A DNA stretch of 64,000 bases from Comamonas composti DSM 21721 (lineage in GTDB: Bacteria; Pseudomonadota; Gammaproteobacteria; Burkholderiales; Burkholderiaceae_C), in contig NZ_AUCQ01000016.1 in the NCBI RefSeq assembly GCF_000429845.1, positions 54,617-118,616 of the forward strand. The letters run 5' to 3'. Shown one piece after another: positions 1 to 8,613 of this stretch (positions are counted from its first letter, which is position 1; the number at the start of each line of letters is the position of its first letter). The position numbers and the translations under genes are program-made. The notes beneath the pieces are model-generated. The model saw only the letters and a list, made by a program, of their open reading frames with translations. It was not told the DNA's origin and searched no databases.

Positions 1-874
1 GCACATTCATCTCCCTGAGCTTTTGCACCACCTCAGCGGAATTCACGGCGGCCATGATCTCGCGGCTCAGGCGTGCGATGACTGCGGGCGGGGTCCTGGC
101 CGGTGCGGCCAGCGCATTCCAGGAAGAGGCCACAAAGCCTCGGACCCCGGCTTCCTCGGCCGTGGGCACCTGCGGCAGCAGGGCCGAGCGCTTCTCGCCG
201 GTCACGGCCAGCAGATGCACGGCCCCGGATTCGATCTGGCCCATGATGGGCGTGATGATCTCCACGGCCGCATCGATCTGCCTGCCGCGCAGTGCGGTGA
301 TCACGGCCGGCGTGCCGTTGAAGGGCACGATTTGCGCATCCAGCCCCGCGCGGTTCTTGAACAGCTCGGCCGCCAGATGCTGGGTGCTGCCCACATTGAT
401 GCTGCCGATGTTGAGCTTGCCGGGGTTCGCGCGGCCGTAGGCCACGAGTGCGGCCAGATTCTTGAAGCGCGCGGCATCGGCCGTGATCACGCCGATATCG
501 AAATAGCCGAGCGTGGAAATCGGCGCGAAGTCGCGCACCATGTCGAAAGGCAGTTGGCGGAACAGGTTTGCCGTGACCGCGCTGCCATTGGACATCAGAA
601 ACAGCGTATGGCCGTCGGGCGCGGCCTTGGCCACGGTATCGGCCGCCACGATGCCGCCCGCACTGGGCTTGTTGTCGATGATCACGCTCTGGCCCAATTG
701 GCCCGCGAGCTTTTGCGCGACCACGCGCGAAGTCACATCGGCCACGCCGCCCGCGCCAAACGGCACGACGATACGTATGGGCTTGTTCGACAGGGCTTGG
801 GCCTGGGCACTGCCCAGCCCCAGCATCAAGGCCGTGCCGCCCAGGGCGGCACGCGCAAATTGGCGTTTGTTCAT
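1..874 (-). CDS. Bug/TctC family periplasmic solute-binding protein (3' end outside window)
   Basis: The ATG is at 874 and the frame stays open past the left edge, so 291 codons are visible and only the C-terminal tip is missing. The N-terminus is a signal peptide with a likely cleavage site around AQAQA (residues 23-27), followed by the family hallmark KPIRIVVPFGAGG at residues 31-43. Members of this family are periplasmic receptors of tripartite tricarboxylate transporters or orphan receptors, and they are strongly expanded in Burkholderiales. The ligand, usually a carboxylate, cannot be told from sequence. AGGAG lies 11 bases before the start. No membrane partners (TctA/TctB) are visible in the window. 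Confidence 0.9.
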   Translation of the reverse strand, partial: MNKRQFARAALGGTALMLGLGSAQAQALSNKPIRIVVPFGAGGVADVTSRVVAQKLAGQLGQSVIIDNKPSAGGIVAADTVAKAAPDGHTLFLMSNGSAVTANLFRQLPFDMVRDFAPISTLGYFDIGVITADAARFKNLAALVAYGRANPGKLNIGSINVGSTQHLAAELFKNRAGLDAQIVPFNGTPAVITALRGRQIDAAVEIITPIMGQIESGAVHLLAVTGEKRSALLPQVPTAEEAGVRGFVASSWNALAAPARTPPAVIARLSREIMAAVNSAEVVQKLREMNV

Positions 875-979
875 CACGATGCAATCTCCTTGGGCAGGAG
901 TGTGGCCCAAGCCCAAAGCCTTATGGCGATGGTTTTGTTCTGGCTGCTATGCCGGGCCGTGATGGCCGCCGTCCGGGGA

Positions 980-1654
980 TCAGGCGTGCGTCATCCAGTC
1001 CCGGTGCTCTTCGCTGTCCAGATGGTTGAGGGTGTTAAAGGTCTGCAGCATGAGCCGCTTGGGCGAGACGCTGAATTCGGTGACCGCACTGTTGCGTATG
1101 CGCATGTTGAGCGCAATCGTGACCTCGGGCGCCGTGCCCAGCACATGGCCCACGGCCGTGGAGATGGGGCCGCCGCTGCTGACCAGCAGCACCTCCTGGC
1201 CCGCATGCTCATGGCGTATGCGCTCCAGCACCTGGCGCACGCCCCCGTTGAAATCGTCCCAGCTGGGCATGCCCTGGGGGCTGATGGTGCCCGCCATCCA
1301 CTGGGCCAGGGCATCGCACAGCAGGCGGAAATGCTGGCGGTAGAGCTCGGGCGTCTCGGGCTTGGGCAGGGGCGTGGGGTGAATCGCGTGCAACAGGGCT
1401 TCGCTGTCGTACTCGTTGAGCGTGGGCAGGGCCTGCGTCGGCAGGTCCAGCCCGCCCAGGCCCTCGGCTATGCCGGCCAGGGTCTGGCCATGACGGCGCA
1501 GCGTGCCCGTGTATACCGCATCGAAGCGCTGGCCGCGTTCGCGCCAGTACTCACCCAGGCGCCGGGCCTGTGCAAAGCCGCGCTCGCTGAGCTGGTCGTA
1601 ATCGGCTGCGCCAAACGAGGCCTGGCCATGGCGCACAAGATAAAGGTTTCCCAT
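980..1654 (-). CDS. Histidine phosphatase family protein (phosphoglycerate mutase-like)
   Basis: This is a 224-residue protein that begins MGNLYLVRHGQAS. The RHG triad near residues 8-10 is the phosphohistidine motif of the histidine phosphatase superfamily, and a late SSGGPIS segment (about residues 158-164) sits where the family's second core strand is expected. The usual second catalytic His of that region is not obvious, so activity is uncertain. Members range from phosphoglycerate mutases to small-molecule and protein phosphatases, and sequence alone does not settle the substrate. It stands alone between the Bug gene and phzF, with short gaps on both sides. Confidence 0.85.
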   Translation of the reverse strand: MGNLYLVRHGQASFGAADYDQLSERGFAQARRLGEYWRERGQRFDAVYTGTLRRHGQTLAGIAEGLGGLDLPTQALPTLNEYDSEALLHAIHPTPLPKPETPELYRQHFRLLCDALAQWMAGTISPQGMPSWDDFNGGVRQVLERIRHEHAGQEVLLVSSGGPISTAVGHVLGTAPEVTIALNMRIRNSAVTEFSVSPKRLMLQTFNTLNHLDSEEHRDWMTHA

Positions 1655-1743
1655 GGACGGATTGTGTCCAGCACGGGCCCGGGGATTTGTCCTGAGCGCG
1701 ACTGGCTGGCGCGTTGGCGACAGTGATCGCCAACGTATTCAGT

Positions 1744-2694
1744 TCAAAGCAGCACCTGCCCGGTCACGCAGTCCACGACCTCGCCGCCTATCCAGAGCCG
1801 GCCCTGCTCATCCTCGCTCACATGGATTTGCCCGTCCCGCCCCACGCACTGACCCTGGCTGGCCAGATAGGGCGCGCGCAGCAGGCCCAGTTCGCGCAGC
1901 CAGACGGCCAGGCTGGCGTTGAGGCTGCCCGTCACCGGGTCTTCGGCAATGCCTGCGGGCGAGGTAAAGCCCCGCACCTCCAGCCGGGGCTCGTCCTGCA
2001 CTGCGGCCTGGCGCTGGCCCGTGGCAAAGGCGCGCGCCTCGCGGCTGCTGCGGCCGATCAGGGCTGCAGGCTCGAAATCATGCTCATACAAGGCGCAGGT
2101 CCCCACGTAATAGCCCAGGCGCTTGAGCAGGCCGTGATCAGGCTGCAGCGCCAGCAGCCGCTCGGGATCATCCAGCACGACCGTCATCCACAAGGGGCCG
2201 TTGTCGAGTGCTGCCGCATGCAGAATCTGCCCGGGCTCCACGCCCAGCGCCCGCGTGATCCCGGCCCTTTGCTCCTGCGTCAAAGGCCTGATCTGCGTGG
2301 CAGGCGCGGCAAACGCCAGCCGCCTGCCATCCCTGCGGATCGGCACCAGGCCCTTGCCGCACTCTTGCACAATGCACCCGGCCTGCAAGGGCTGGCCGCC
2401 ACCGGCCAGCCAGGCATGGCAGCTGCCCAGCGTGGGGTGGCCCGCAAAGGGCAGCTCCTCCACGGGCGTGAAGATGCGCACCCGGTAGTCGGCGCCCTGC
2501 GCGCGGCCGGCCTCTGTGGGCGGCAGCAGAAAGGCGGTTTCCGAGAGATTGGTCCAGGCCGCGAAGGCCTGCATCTGCGCAGCGCCCAGATCCGTGGCGT
2601 CCTGCACCACGGCCAGCGGATTGCCCTGGTAGGGCTGGTGCGTGAACACATCCACGGTGGTGAATGGACGGTGGCGCGGGCTGGTGGAGGTCAT
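1744..2694 (-). CDS. PhzF family isomerase-like protein
   Basis: A 316-residue protein with the PhzF/diaminopimelate-epimerase-like fold signature: DVFTHQPYQGNPLAVV near the N-terminus, NLSETAFLLPP around residues 48-58, FAGHPTLGSCHAW around residues 79-91, and a late segment GIAEDPVTGSLNA. The Glu in NLSETAF corresponds to the catalytic acid of PhzF. PhzF itself isomerises dihydro-hydroxyanthranilate in phenazine synthesis, but no phenazine genes are nearby, so this is probably one of the many orphan family members of unknown substrate. The ATG at 2694 is preceded by no strong ribosome binding site. Confidence 0.88.
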   Translation of the reverse strand: MTSTSPRHRPFTTVDVFTHQPYQGNPLAVVQDATDLGAAQMQAFAAWTNLSETAFLLPPTEAGRAQGADYRVRIFTPVEELPFAGHPTLGSCHAWLAGGGQPLQAGCIVQECGKGLVPIRRDGRRLAFAAPATQIRPLTQEQRAGITRALGVEPGQILHAAALDNGPLWMTVVLDDPERLLALQPDHGLLKRLGYYVGTCALYEHDFEPAALIGRSSREARAFATGQRQAAVQDEPRLEVRGFTSPAGIAEDPVTGSLNASLAVWLRELGLLRAPYLASQGQCVGRDGQIHVSEDEQGRLWIGGEVVDCVTGQVLL

Positions 2695-2731
2695 GACTGG
2701 TGATCGTTGGGCGTGAAGACTGCTGTCCCTA

Positions 2732-2782
2732 GGCCAGGGACAGCGGGCAAGGGCCGCTCCTTACGCTCTGCCGTCGTCCCCT
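2732..2782. repeat. Fragment of the GC-rich repeat found in tandem near 22 kb
   Basis: The stretch reading CCAGGGACAGCGGGCAAGG and onward through GTCGTCCCC aligns with the middle of the 174-base units at 21997-22344 with a few substitutions. It directly abuts the inverted-repeat element that starts at 2782. No reading frame is implied. Confidence 0.6.
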
Positions 2783-2842
2783 TAGAGCGTGTTCACGATC
2801 TCTACGCTGCCGCGCCGCGAGGAGATCGTAAACACGTTCTTA
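2782..2842. repeat. Short inverted-repeat element (family A, miniature copy)
   Basis: The left arm (2782-2802) contains AGAGCGTGTTCACGATCTC and the right arm (2822-2842) is its imperfect reverse complement, with 18 of 21 bases matching over the full arms. The two arms are separated by 19 bases. The same arms bound a 273-base element at 34475-34747, so this looks like a minimal or internally deleted copy. It lies between the convergent ends of no genes: the phzF start is upstream and the aminotransferase end downstream. Confidence 0.75.
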
Positions 2843-2851
2843 CAGGGGGGC

Positions 2852-2864
2852 GCGGCAAAGCCGC
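2852..2864 (-). terminator. Stem-loop just after the aminotransferase stop codon
   Basis: GCGGC-AAA-GCCGC forms a perfect five-base-pair stem with a three-base loop immediately downstream of the stop codon at 2865-2867 (minus strand). There is no T tract after it, only a C run, so it is a weak candidate for an intrinsic terminator or an mRNA-stabilising hairpin. Confidence 0.4.
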
Positions 2865-4046
2865 TCAGGGGGTGTGGGCCTTGATTGCCGCCGCCAGGGC
2901 TGCGATGCCCTGCTCGATTTGCGCGGGCGAGACCGTCACATAGGACAGGCGCAGGGTATTCGTCTGCGGCTCCTGGGCGTAGAACGGCGCACCGGGCACA
3001 AAGGCCATGCCGCGCTCCACGGCTGCGGTCAACAGTTGCTGGGCATCCATGCCCTGGGGCAGGCTGACCCAGAGGAACATGCCGCCCACGGGGCGCGTCC
3101 ACTGTACGTCCAGGCCGGCCATCTCGCGCTCCAGTGCCGCCAGCATGGCATCGCGCTGGGCCTTGTAGAGCGCGCGTATGGTGGGCACATGGCGGTCGAG
3201 GAAACCGTCCTTGATGACCTCGGCCACCACGCGCTGGTTGAAGCTGGGCGTGTGCAGGTCGGCAGCCTGCTTGGCCTGCGTGAGCTTGCCGAAGACGGAC
3301 TTGGGCGCCACCACGAAGCCCAGGCGCAGGCCTGGGGCCAGCACCTTGGAGAACGAGCCCATGTAGATCACGCCCTCGGGATTGCGCGCGGCCAGCGGCA
3401 GCGGCGGCTCGCCCTCGTACCAGAGGTCGCCATAGGGGTTGTCCTCGACGAGCGGAATGTTGAGCTCGCGCGCCTTGTCCACCAGGGCCTGGCGGCGCGC
3501 ATCGCTCATGGTGCGGCCCGTGGGGTTCTGGAAGTTGGGCAGCACATAGGCCAGGCGGGCCTTGTCGGCGCCCGTGCCCACCTGGGCTGCAAAGTCCTCG
3601 ATGAGCATGCCTTCGTCATCGCTGTCCACGCCCACGGGCACGGGCTCGAACGGCGTGAAGGCCTGCAAGGCGCCCAGATAGGTGGGCTTTTCCACGAGCA
3701 CGCGGCTGCCCCGGTCCAGAAAGACCTTGGCGATCAGGTCCAGCGCCTGCTGCGAGCCCGAGGTGATCAGCACCTGATCCGGGCTCACATCCCAGGGCAG
3801 GAAATCGGCCACGGCCTGGCGCAGGTCGGCAAAGCCTTCGGTGGTCGAGTACTGCAGAGCCGTGGCGCCGTCGCGCAGCATCACCGTCTGGCAGGCCTTG
3901 GTGAACTCGTCCAGCGGAAACGACTTGGGCGAAGGCAGGCCGCCGGCCATGCTGATGATGCCCGGACGGTCGGTGAGTTTGAGGATTTCGCGTATGGCCG
4001 AGGAATTCATCTTGGCCGCGCGGTCTGCAAGGGTCCAGCTTGTCAT
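2865..4046 (-). CDS. PLP-dependent aminotransferase, class I/II (2-aminoadipate aminotransferase-like)
   Basis: A 393-residue fold-type I aminotransferase beginning MTSWTLADRAAKMNSSAIRE. Family features include IISMAGGLPSPKSFP near the N-terminus, the SGSQQALDL cofactor-loop segment, VEDNPYGDL with the Asp that pairs with the pyridine nitrogen, and the lysine motif YMGSFSKVLAPGLRLG. This architecture matches the LysN/MocR-catalytic-domain group, which commonly uses 2-aminoadipate, leucine or aromatic amino acids. The start at 4046 was chosen because AGAGAACCT precedes it; an in-frame upstream start at 4079 exists. A role in lysine catabolism with the genes at 37980-41269 is possible but only inferred, because the loci are 34 kb apart. 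Confidence 0.88.
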   Translation of the reverse strand: MTSWTLADRAAKMNSSAIREILKLTDRPGIISMAGGLPSPKSFPLDEFTKACQTVMLRDGATALQYSTTEGFADLRQAVADFLPWDVSPDQVLITSGSQQALDLIAKVFLDRGSRVLVEKPTYLGALQAFTPFEPVPVGVDSDDEGMLIEDFAAQVGTGADKARLAYVLPNFQNPTGRTMSDARRQALVDKARELNIPLVEDNPYGDLWYEGEPPLPLAARNPEGVIYMGSFSKVLAPGLRLGFVVAPKSVFGKLTQAKQAADLHTPSFNQRVVAEVIKDGFLDRHVPTIRALYKAQRDAMLAALEREMAGLDVQWTRPVGGMFLWVSLPQGMDAQQLLTAAVERGMAFVPGAPFYAQEPQTNTLRLSYVTVSPAQIEQGIAALAAAIKAHTP

Positions 4047-4245
4047 AGGTTCTCTTTGCTTGTCTTCAATGCCCGCCATGCGGGCCGATTGCGAGGGTCA
4101 TGCCGTCATGGGGCATGTGCCGGCCTGGGCTGATCGAGCATGGTGTGTGCCTGCATCATAGGTCGGCCTAAGGGGTGTTTTTACGTGGCATGAATCAGGG
4201 AAACCAGCAGCCCTGGCGGTCCTGCGGCCTGCGGTATGGCCCGGC

Positions 4246-4845
4246 TCATGCGATCACCATCCACCAGGCCGTGAGCACCAGCAGCAGCGCCATGCAGCGG
4301 TTGAACCACAAAAGCCTGCGGCCCTGGGCCAGCCAGTTGCGCAGCAGCGCGCCCACGCCGGCATAGAGCAGATTGCTGAGAAAGGCATAGGCGGCCATCA
4401 CGGGCAGGACCACGGCCAGGCGGGCCGGCAGATCATCCTTGCCCGCGATCCAGCCTGCGACGATGGACAAGGCCAGCATCCAGGCCTTGATGTTCACGAA
4501 CTGCAGGCTCACGCCCTGCCAGAAGCCCACGCGCAGTTGCCCGGCCTGCAGCTCGGCCATCTGTGCGCTGGCGCTGAGCTTGCAGGCCATCCACATCAGG
4601 TAGGAGCAGCCCGCCATCTTGACCAGCCACAGCAGCGTGGGCACGGCCAGAAGGGCCGCGCCCACGCCGGCCGCGCTCAGGCCCAGCAGCAGGCACCAGC
4701 CCAGGGGCACGGCGCAGACAAAGCGCATGGCGCCCCCGAGGCCGTGGTTGGCCGCCAGGGCTGTGGACAGCGTGGTATTGGGCCCGGGGCTGAAACTCAT
4801 CGAGGCTGCGAGCACCAGCAAGGCAGTGAATTCGGACAGTGGCAT
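4246..4845 (-). CDS. LysE/RhtB family amino-acid exporter
   Basis: A 199-residue integral membrane protein with about six hydrophobic segments. The N-terminal helix ends in the family motif SFSPGPNTTL (about residues 16-25). LysE/RhtB proteins export amino acids or their analogues across the inner membrane by proton exchange. The ATG at 4845 is preferred to an in-frame TTG six bases upstream. The next gene on this strand is the aminotransferase about 200 bases downstream. The upstream region contains repeated GGTACAG/CTGTACT half-sites that may bind a regulator. Confidence 0.88.
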   Translation of the reverse strand: MPLSEFTALLVLAASMSFSPGPNTTLSTALAANHGLGGAMRFVCAVPLGWCLLLGLSAAGVGAALLAVPTLLWLVKMAGCSYLMWMACKLSASAQMAELQAGQLRVGFWQGVSLQFVNIKAWMLALSIVAGWIAGKDDLPARLAVVLPVMAAYAFLSNLLYAGVGALLRNWLAQGRRLLWFNRCMALLLVLTAWWMVIA

Positions 4846-4927
4846 GGACAAAGAAATGGGCAGGAGTTGCAGCGCCTGAATGGCCGTGCATTCTCAATTC
4901 GCCAGCCGGTGAATATAAACCTTTGAC

Positions 4928-4993
4928 CGGTACAGTAGCGCTACAGTTGATCTTGCAATTCCCGGATCTGTACTGCCCATCTCGCCGGTACAG
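4928..4993 (-). promoter_or_regulatory. Candidate operator half-sites upstream of the LysE gene
   Basis: CGGTACAG occurs at 4928-4935 and again at 4986-4993, and its inverted form CTGTACTG occurs at 4968-4975, all within 150 bases of the exporter start. Repeated half-sites of this kind are typical of dimeric regulators such as the GntR/MocR type that often control LysE-family exporters. No such regulator is encoded nearby, so the assignment is an inference. Confidence 0.35.
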
Positions 4994-5502
4994 CCGGACC
5001 GGCCTTGCCAGCCATTCCATGGACCCTGGTTTCTACCGCCATGTGGCCTAGCGCCTGGGCGAGCGTACTCGCATGCGGCTTTTGCCTGCGGGCTCACGCA
5101 GCGGATTTGGTGCAAAATCAGGCTGTAGCCCTGGTGGGACAAGCGCTTTCAGCTATCAAAACAGAGAATGAAGCGATTCCCCAGAGCGCGCGCATCAATG
5201 CCGCCATGCCGATGCCTGCGCAAACGCCTGGCCCAGGCCCGATCCTGCAGCACCGCCCGGGCGTGCGAGGCCGGCTGCCGCTTCGTCTCCGAGCCCGCAA
5301 GCATGTTCGGCAGGCAGGAGCGGCGTGGACACCAACCGCCTGGCCCAGCGCCTGCTGGGCGCAGGATGCGCACTTCTGGCAGGCGCGCGAGCGGGAGGTC
5401 AAGGTCATGGGGCAGGTGTGTAGTGCGGCGCCCGGAGGCGCTGGCTGAGGGTGGGGCGGCTTACGGCCATGAACCGACATAACTAGAGATCAAAATAGCC
5501 TG
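4994..5502. other. Intergenic region with no convincing gene; one family B repeat
   Basis: No open frame here has recognisable domains or a good start. The stretch 5120-5160 is a copy of the family B repeat (GACAAGCGCTTTCAGCTATC). The remaining DNA, about 5180-5450, is GC-rich and could be decayed coding sequence, but I could not assign it. Confidence 0.5.
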
Positions 5503-5937
5503 ATGAAATTCGACACCCCCTTACACCCATGCAAGGCCTGCCCAGTGGTCATTCGAGGCGAAGGTGCTATCGAAATACTGGTATTCGAGCATCCCTTGGC
5601 AGGTCTGCAACTTGTCAAAGGCACGATTGAGCCGGGCGAACATTCCAGAGATGCTGCAGTGCGTGAATTACGTGAAGAAAGCGGGCTTAGCGCTTCGAAA
5701 GTCTTGGCAGATCTCGGAATATGGAGATCCGGCTATGAGAATCAGGTCTGGGCCTTTCATCTCTGTGATGCAGGCAGTCCACTTCAATCATGGACATATC
5801 GGACTAGCGATGATGGAGGGCATGACTTCAGGTTCTTTTGGTATCCGCTCTCGCAGCAGCCGAATGAAAAATGGCATTGGGTGTTCCAAGGCGCTCTGAA
5901 ATACATCGCGGCCAAATTGCACGTGTCACAGTGCTAG
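5503..5937 (+). CDS. NUDIX hydrolase
   Basis: A 144-residue protein with a full NUDIX box: the segment GTIEPGEHSRDAAVREL followed by REESGL (about residues 41-62) matches the pattern GX5EX7REUXEEXGU, which binds the metal and cleaves a nucleoside-diphosphate-linked substrate. The substrate is unknown. Codon use is noticeably less GC-rich than in neighbouring genes (many A/T third positions), which suggests more recent acquisition. It stands alone, with repeat-bearing gaps on both sides. Confidence 0.88.
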   Translation: MKFDTPLHPCKACPVVIRGEGAIEILVFEHPLAGLQLVKGTIEPGEHSRDAAVRELREESGLSASKVLADLGIWRSGYENQVWAFHLCDAGSPLQSWTYRTSDDGGHDFRFFWYPLSQQPNEKWHWVFQGALKYIAAKLHVSQC

Positions 5938-6403
5938 CCGCTATGAACCAGATGGCCGTGTCAGGAGCAGGGAAAAAGCATGTGCCTCTAGAGTCACGAC
6001 CTTTGTGGTCGGGCTTTTCTGTGCAGTGCCTGCAGAGTGACTGACCGCTTCGGGTCGAAAGCAGGCTCCCAAGCACAGCCGTTAACCATGCCAACTCTCG
6101 CCCATCGCCCATCGCCCATCGCTCACAGCGGAGAGTGGAGAGTGGAGAGTGGAGAGTGGAGAGCGGGGCTGGCCCTGATGGCCGGCTGATGGCGCTGTGA
6201 ACAAGGCATGAAATTTCAGTGTTTCTGACCGAAAGCGCTTATCCATCAAGCGCTTCAAGCTATTAAAAACAAAGCGAGACGAAGGCTTTGTCAGGGCCAT
6301 CGCACCTCATAACCCATGTCATCAAAGCCCACCCCTGCGGGGGAGGGGCAGGTGGGGGCAAGGGCTCGGGCTGGGGATTGAGATGCCATCGCCCTGAAAG
6401 GCT
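5938..6403. other. Intergenic region with two short tandem repeats and a family B repeat
   Basis: No gene is apparent. CCCATCG is repeated about three times at 6104-6124 and GAGAGTG about four times at 6132-6160. A family B copy (AAGCGCTTATCCATCAAGCG) lies at 6232-6268. The short tandem arrays are out of any clear reading frame. Confidence 0.6.
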
Positions 6404-7336
6404 CTAAACCCTGACCAGGGTGCTCTTGCCGAACAGGCTCTCCAGCAGATCCACGACCAGCTCGGCCGTCTGGTTGCGCAGGTCCAGGGCAGGGTTGAGT
6501 TCGACCAGGTCCAGCGAGCCCAGGGCGCCGCTGTCGGCCAGCATCTCCATGCACAGCTGGGCTTCGCGGTAGCTGGGGCCGCCGCGCACGGGCGTGCCCG
6601 TGCCGGGGGCGATGTCGGGGTCGAGAAAGTCCACGTCAAAGCTCAGGTGCAGATGGGTGTTGCCGTCTTCCAGTCCTGCGAGGGCGCGGCGCATGACTTC
6701 GCGCATGCCCATCTCGTCGATGGCGCGCATGTCGTAGACCTCTACGCCCAGGCGGTGGAGCATGCGCTTTTCCTCGGGGTCCACGCTGCGCAGGCCGATC
6801 TGGCACAGCTGACTGGCCTCCAGGGCCGGGTTGCTGCTGCCCGAGAGCGCGACCAGGGAAGCCGGGCCCAGGCCGCAGAGGCTGGCCACGGGCATGCCGT
6901 GCAGATTGCCGCTGGGCGAGATGTCGGGGGTGTTGCAGTCGGCATGGGCGTCCAGCCAGAGCACGCGCAGCCTGCGGCCGTGGCTGCGGCAGTGCGCGGC
7001 CACGGCGCTGATCGAGCCCATGGCCAGGCAATGGTCTCCGCCCAGCATCATGGGTAGCTCGCCATCGGCCAGGGCCTGGGATACGGCGGCGTGCACGGCG
7101 CTCAGCCAGGACTGGGCCTGGGCCAGGTGGCGCAGTCCGTGCTCGGGTGGCTGCTGGGGGTTGGGCGGACCGGCAAGATTGCCGATGTCCCGGACCTTGC
7201 GGCCCAGGTGCATCAGGGCTGGGCCCAGGGAGGCGACGCGCAAGGCATCGGGTCCCATGGCGCTGCCCAGACGGCTGGCGCCTATGTCGGTTGGCACGCC
7301 TATGAGGCGCAGTGCTTGGGGCTGCTGTTTCGTCAT
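6404..7336 (-). CDS. rocF: Arginase
   Basis: A 310-residue ureohydrolase that converts arginine to ornithine and urea in the cytoplasm. All manganese-binding motifs are visible: GGDHC (about residue 109), DAHADCNTPD (about residues 141-150) and SFDVDFLDPDIAPGTGTPV (about residues 241-259). The start at 7336 (MTKQQPQALRLIGVPTD) begins directly at the conserved first strand; longer frames upstream lack similarity. The neighbouring upstream gene encodes ornithine cyclodeaminase, so the pair forms a route from arginine through ornithine to proline. Confidence 0.93.
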   Translation of the reverse strand: MTKQQPQALRLIGVPTDIGASRLGSAMGPDALRVASLGPALMHLGRKVRDIGNLAGPPNPQQPPEHGLRHLAQAQSWLSAVHAAVSQALADGELPMMLGGDHCLAMGSISAVAAHCRSHGRRLRVLWLDAHADCNTPDISPSGNLHGMPVASLCGLGPASLVALSGSSNPALEASQLCQIGLRSVDPEEKRMLHRLGVEVYDMRAIDEMGMREVMRRALAGLEDGNTHLHLSFDVDFLDPDIAPGTGTPVRGGPSYREAQLCMEMLADSGALGSLDLVELNPALDLRNQTAELVVDLLESLFGKSTLVRV

Positions 7337-7395
7337 GGCTTCATGGTAGGTGCTTGGCGGGGCCGTCGGGAATTGCTGCGGGTAGGAGAGGGCGG

Positions 7396-7416
7396 TCAGA
7401 GCGTGTCCACGATCTC
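7396..7416. repeat. Family A repeat arm inside the end of the cyclodeaminase gene
   Basis: AGAGCGTGTCCACGATCTC (7398-7416) differs at one base from the arm of the element at 34475-34747. In the gene's frame it encodes the final residues and stop. Confidence 0.6.
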
Positions 7417-8463
7417 CTCGCCTGCATGCCTGGCCTCGCGCAGCAGGCGGTAGAGGTCGCGCGGATCGCTCAGATGGGGCACGAGGGCCAGCTTGTCGAG
7501 CAGGCCGGATTCGCCCGCCAGCCGGTGCAGGTAGCGCAGTGTGGAGTAGTCCTCGATGGCAAAGCCCACGGAGTCGAAGAGCGTGATCTGCGCGGCGTCG
7601 CTGCGGCCCGGGGCCTGGCCGGTGATGACCTGCCACAGCTCGGTCACGGCAGCGTCGGCGGGCAGGAGCTGCAGCTCGCCTTCGATGCGTGTCTGCGGCG
7701 GGAACTCCACGAACAGCCGTGCGCGCTGGAGCAAGGCCAGCGGCAGCTCGGTCTTGCCCGGGCAGTCGCCGCCCACGGCATTGATGTGCGTGCTCGGGGC
7801 GATGTCGGTGTCGTGGATGACTTCGGCATGGCGCTTGGCGGCCGTGGCCGTGGTCACGATGTCGGCGCCCTGCACGGCCTGGCTGGCGCTGGTGCAGGCC
7901 AGGATCTGGGCGCGCTCAAGCCCTGCATGCAGCAGGTTGGCGGTGAGCTTGGCGAGTGCGGCGGGGTCGGGATCGAAGACGCGCAGCTCTTTTATGCCCA
8001 GCAGGCTGGTAAAGGCCAGGGCCTGGAACTCGGCTTGCGAGCCCGCGCCGATCAAGGCCATGGAGCGGCTGTCCGGCCGAGCCAGGTGATGCGCGGCCAG
8101 GGCCGAGGTGGCCGCCGTGCGCAGAGCCGTAGCCAGCGTGAGGTCGCAGAGAAAGCGCGGCATGCCCGTGGCCACGTCGGCCAGGCAGCCAAAGGCCATG
8201 ACCGTGGGCAGGCCCCGGGCCGTGTTGCCGGGGTGGCCGTTCACGTATTTGAAAGCGTAGTCGCGGGCATTGGCCGTGGGCATGAGCTCGATCACGCCGC
8301 CCGGGGAGTGGCTGGCGACGCGTGCCGATTTCTCGAAATCCGGCCAGCGTGCAAAATCCTCGGACAAGGTGTCGAACAGGCCGCGCAGGCAGGTGGCCAG
8401 GCCCGTGCGGGCAATCAGCTGTGCGGTTTTTGGGGCGCTGAGAAAATCCGTGTGCCGATGCAT
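7396..8463 (-). CDS. Ornithine cyclodeaminase
   Basis: A 355-residue member of the ornithine cyclodeaminase/mu-crystallin family, which converts ornithine to proline and ammonia with bound NAD. Visible features are KYVNGHPGN, the Rossmann segment ALIGAGSQAEFQ (about residues 138-149), NAVGGDCPGKTEL and the late DSVGFAIEDYSTL. The ATG at 8463 has AGGAG six bases upstream. Arginase lies 59 bases downstream on the same strand, so co-expression is likely. The last residues, EEIVDTL, are encoded by a copy of the family A repeat (7396-7416), which also supplies the stop codon. Confidence 0.93.
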   Translation of the reverse strand: MHRHTDFLSAPKTAQLIARTGLATCLRGLFDTLSEDFARWPDFEKSARVASHSPGGVIELMPTANARDYAFKYVNGHPGNTARGLPTVMAFGCLADVATGMPRFLCDLTLATALRTAATSALAAHHLARPDSRSMALIGAGSQAEFQALAFTSLLGIKELRVFDPDPAALAKLTANLLHAGLERAQILACTSASQAVQGADIVTTATAAKRHAEVIHDTDIAPSTHINAVGGDCPGKTELPLALLQRARLFVEFPPQTRIEGELQLLPADAAVTELWQVITGQAPGRSDAAQITLFDSVGFAIEDYSTLRYLHRLAGESGLLDKLALVPHLSDPRDLYRLLREARHAGEEIVDTL

Positions 8464-8613
8464 TCTGTCTCCTCGAGGTGGGTCACGACGATGATCCCTG
8501 GCGAGCGGGCTGCGCGCCGGGGCCTGGGCCTCAATTTCGTGGAGCAAATCGCCGGGCAATCGTCACAGGAGTCGTCACGGGAATCGCCAAGGACTTATGC
8601 TCTGGCCCAGTCT

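Noticed and set aside
5005..5480. Small proteins in the gap before the NUDIX gene on both strands
   Set aside because: Arg/Pro/Ala-rich composition without motifs, and one overlaps a family B repeat.
7312..8613. N-terminal extension of the THUMP methyltransferase
   Set aside because: The extension runs antisense to the cyclodeaminase gene and lacks similarity; the family start MNQLQLFLPCAAG is at 8614.
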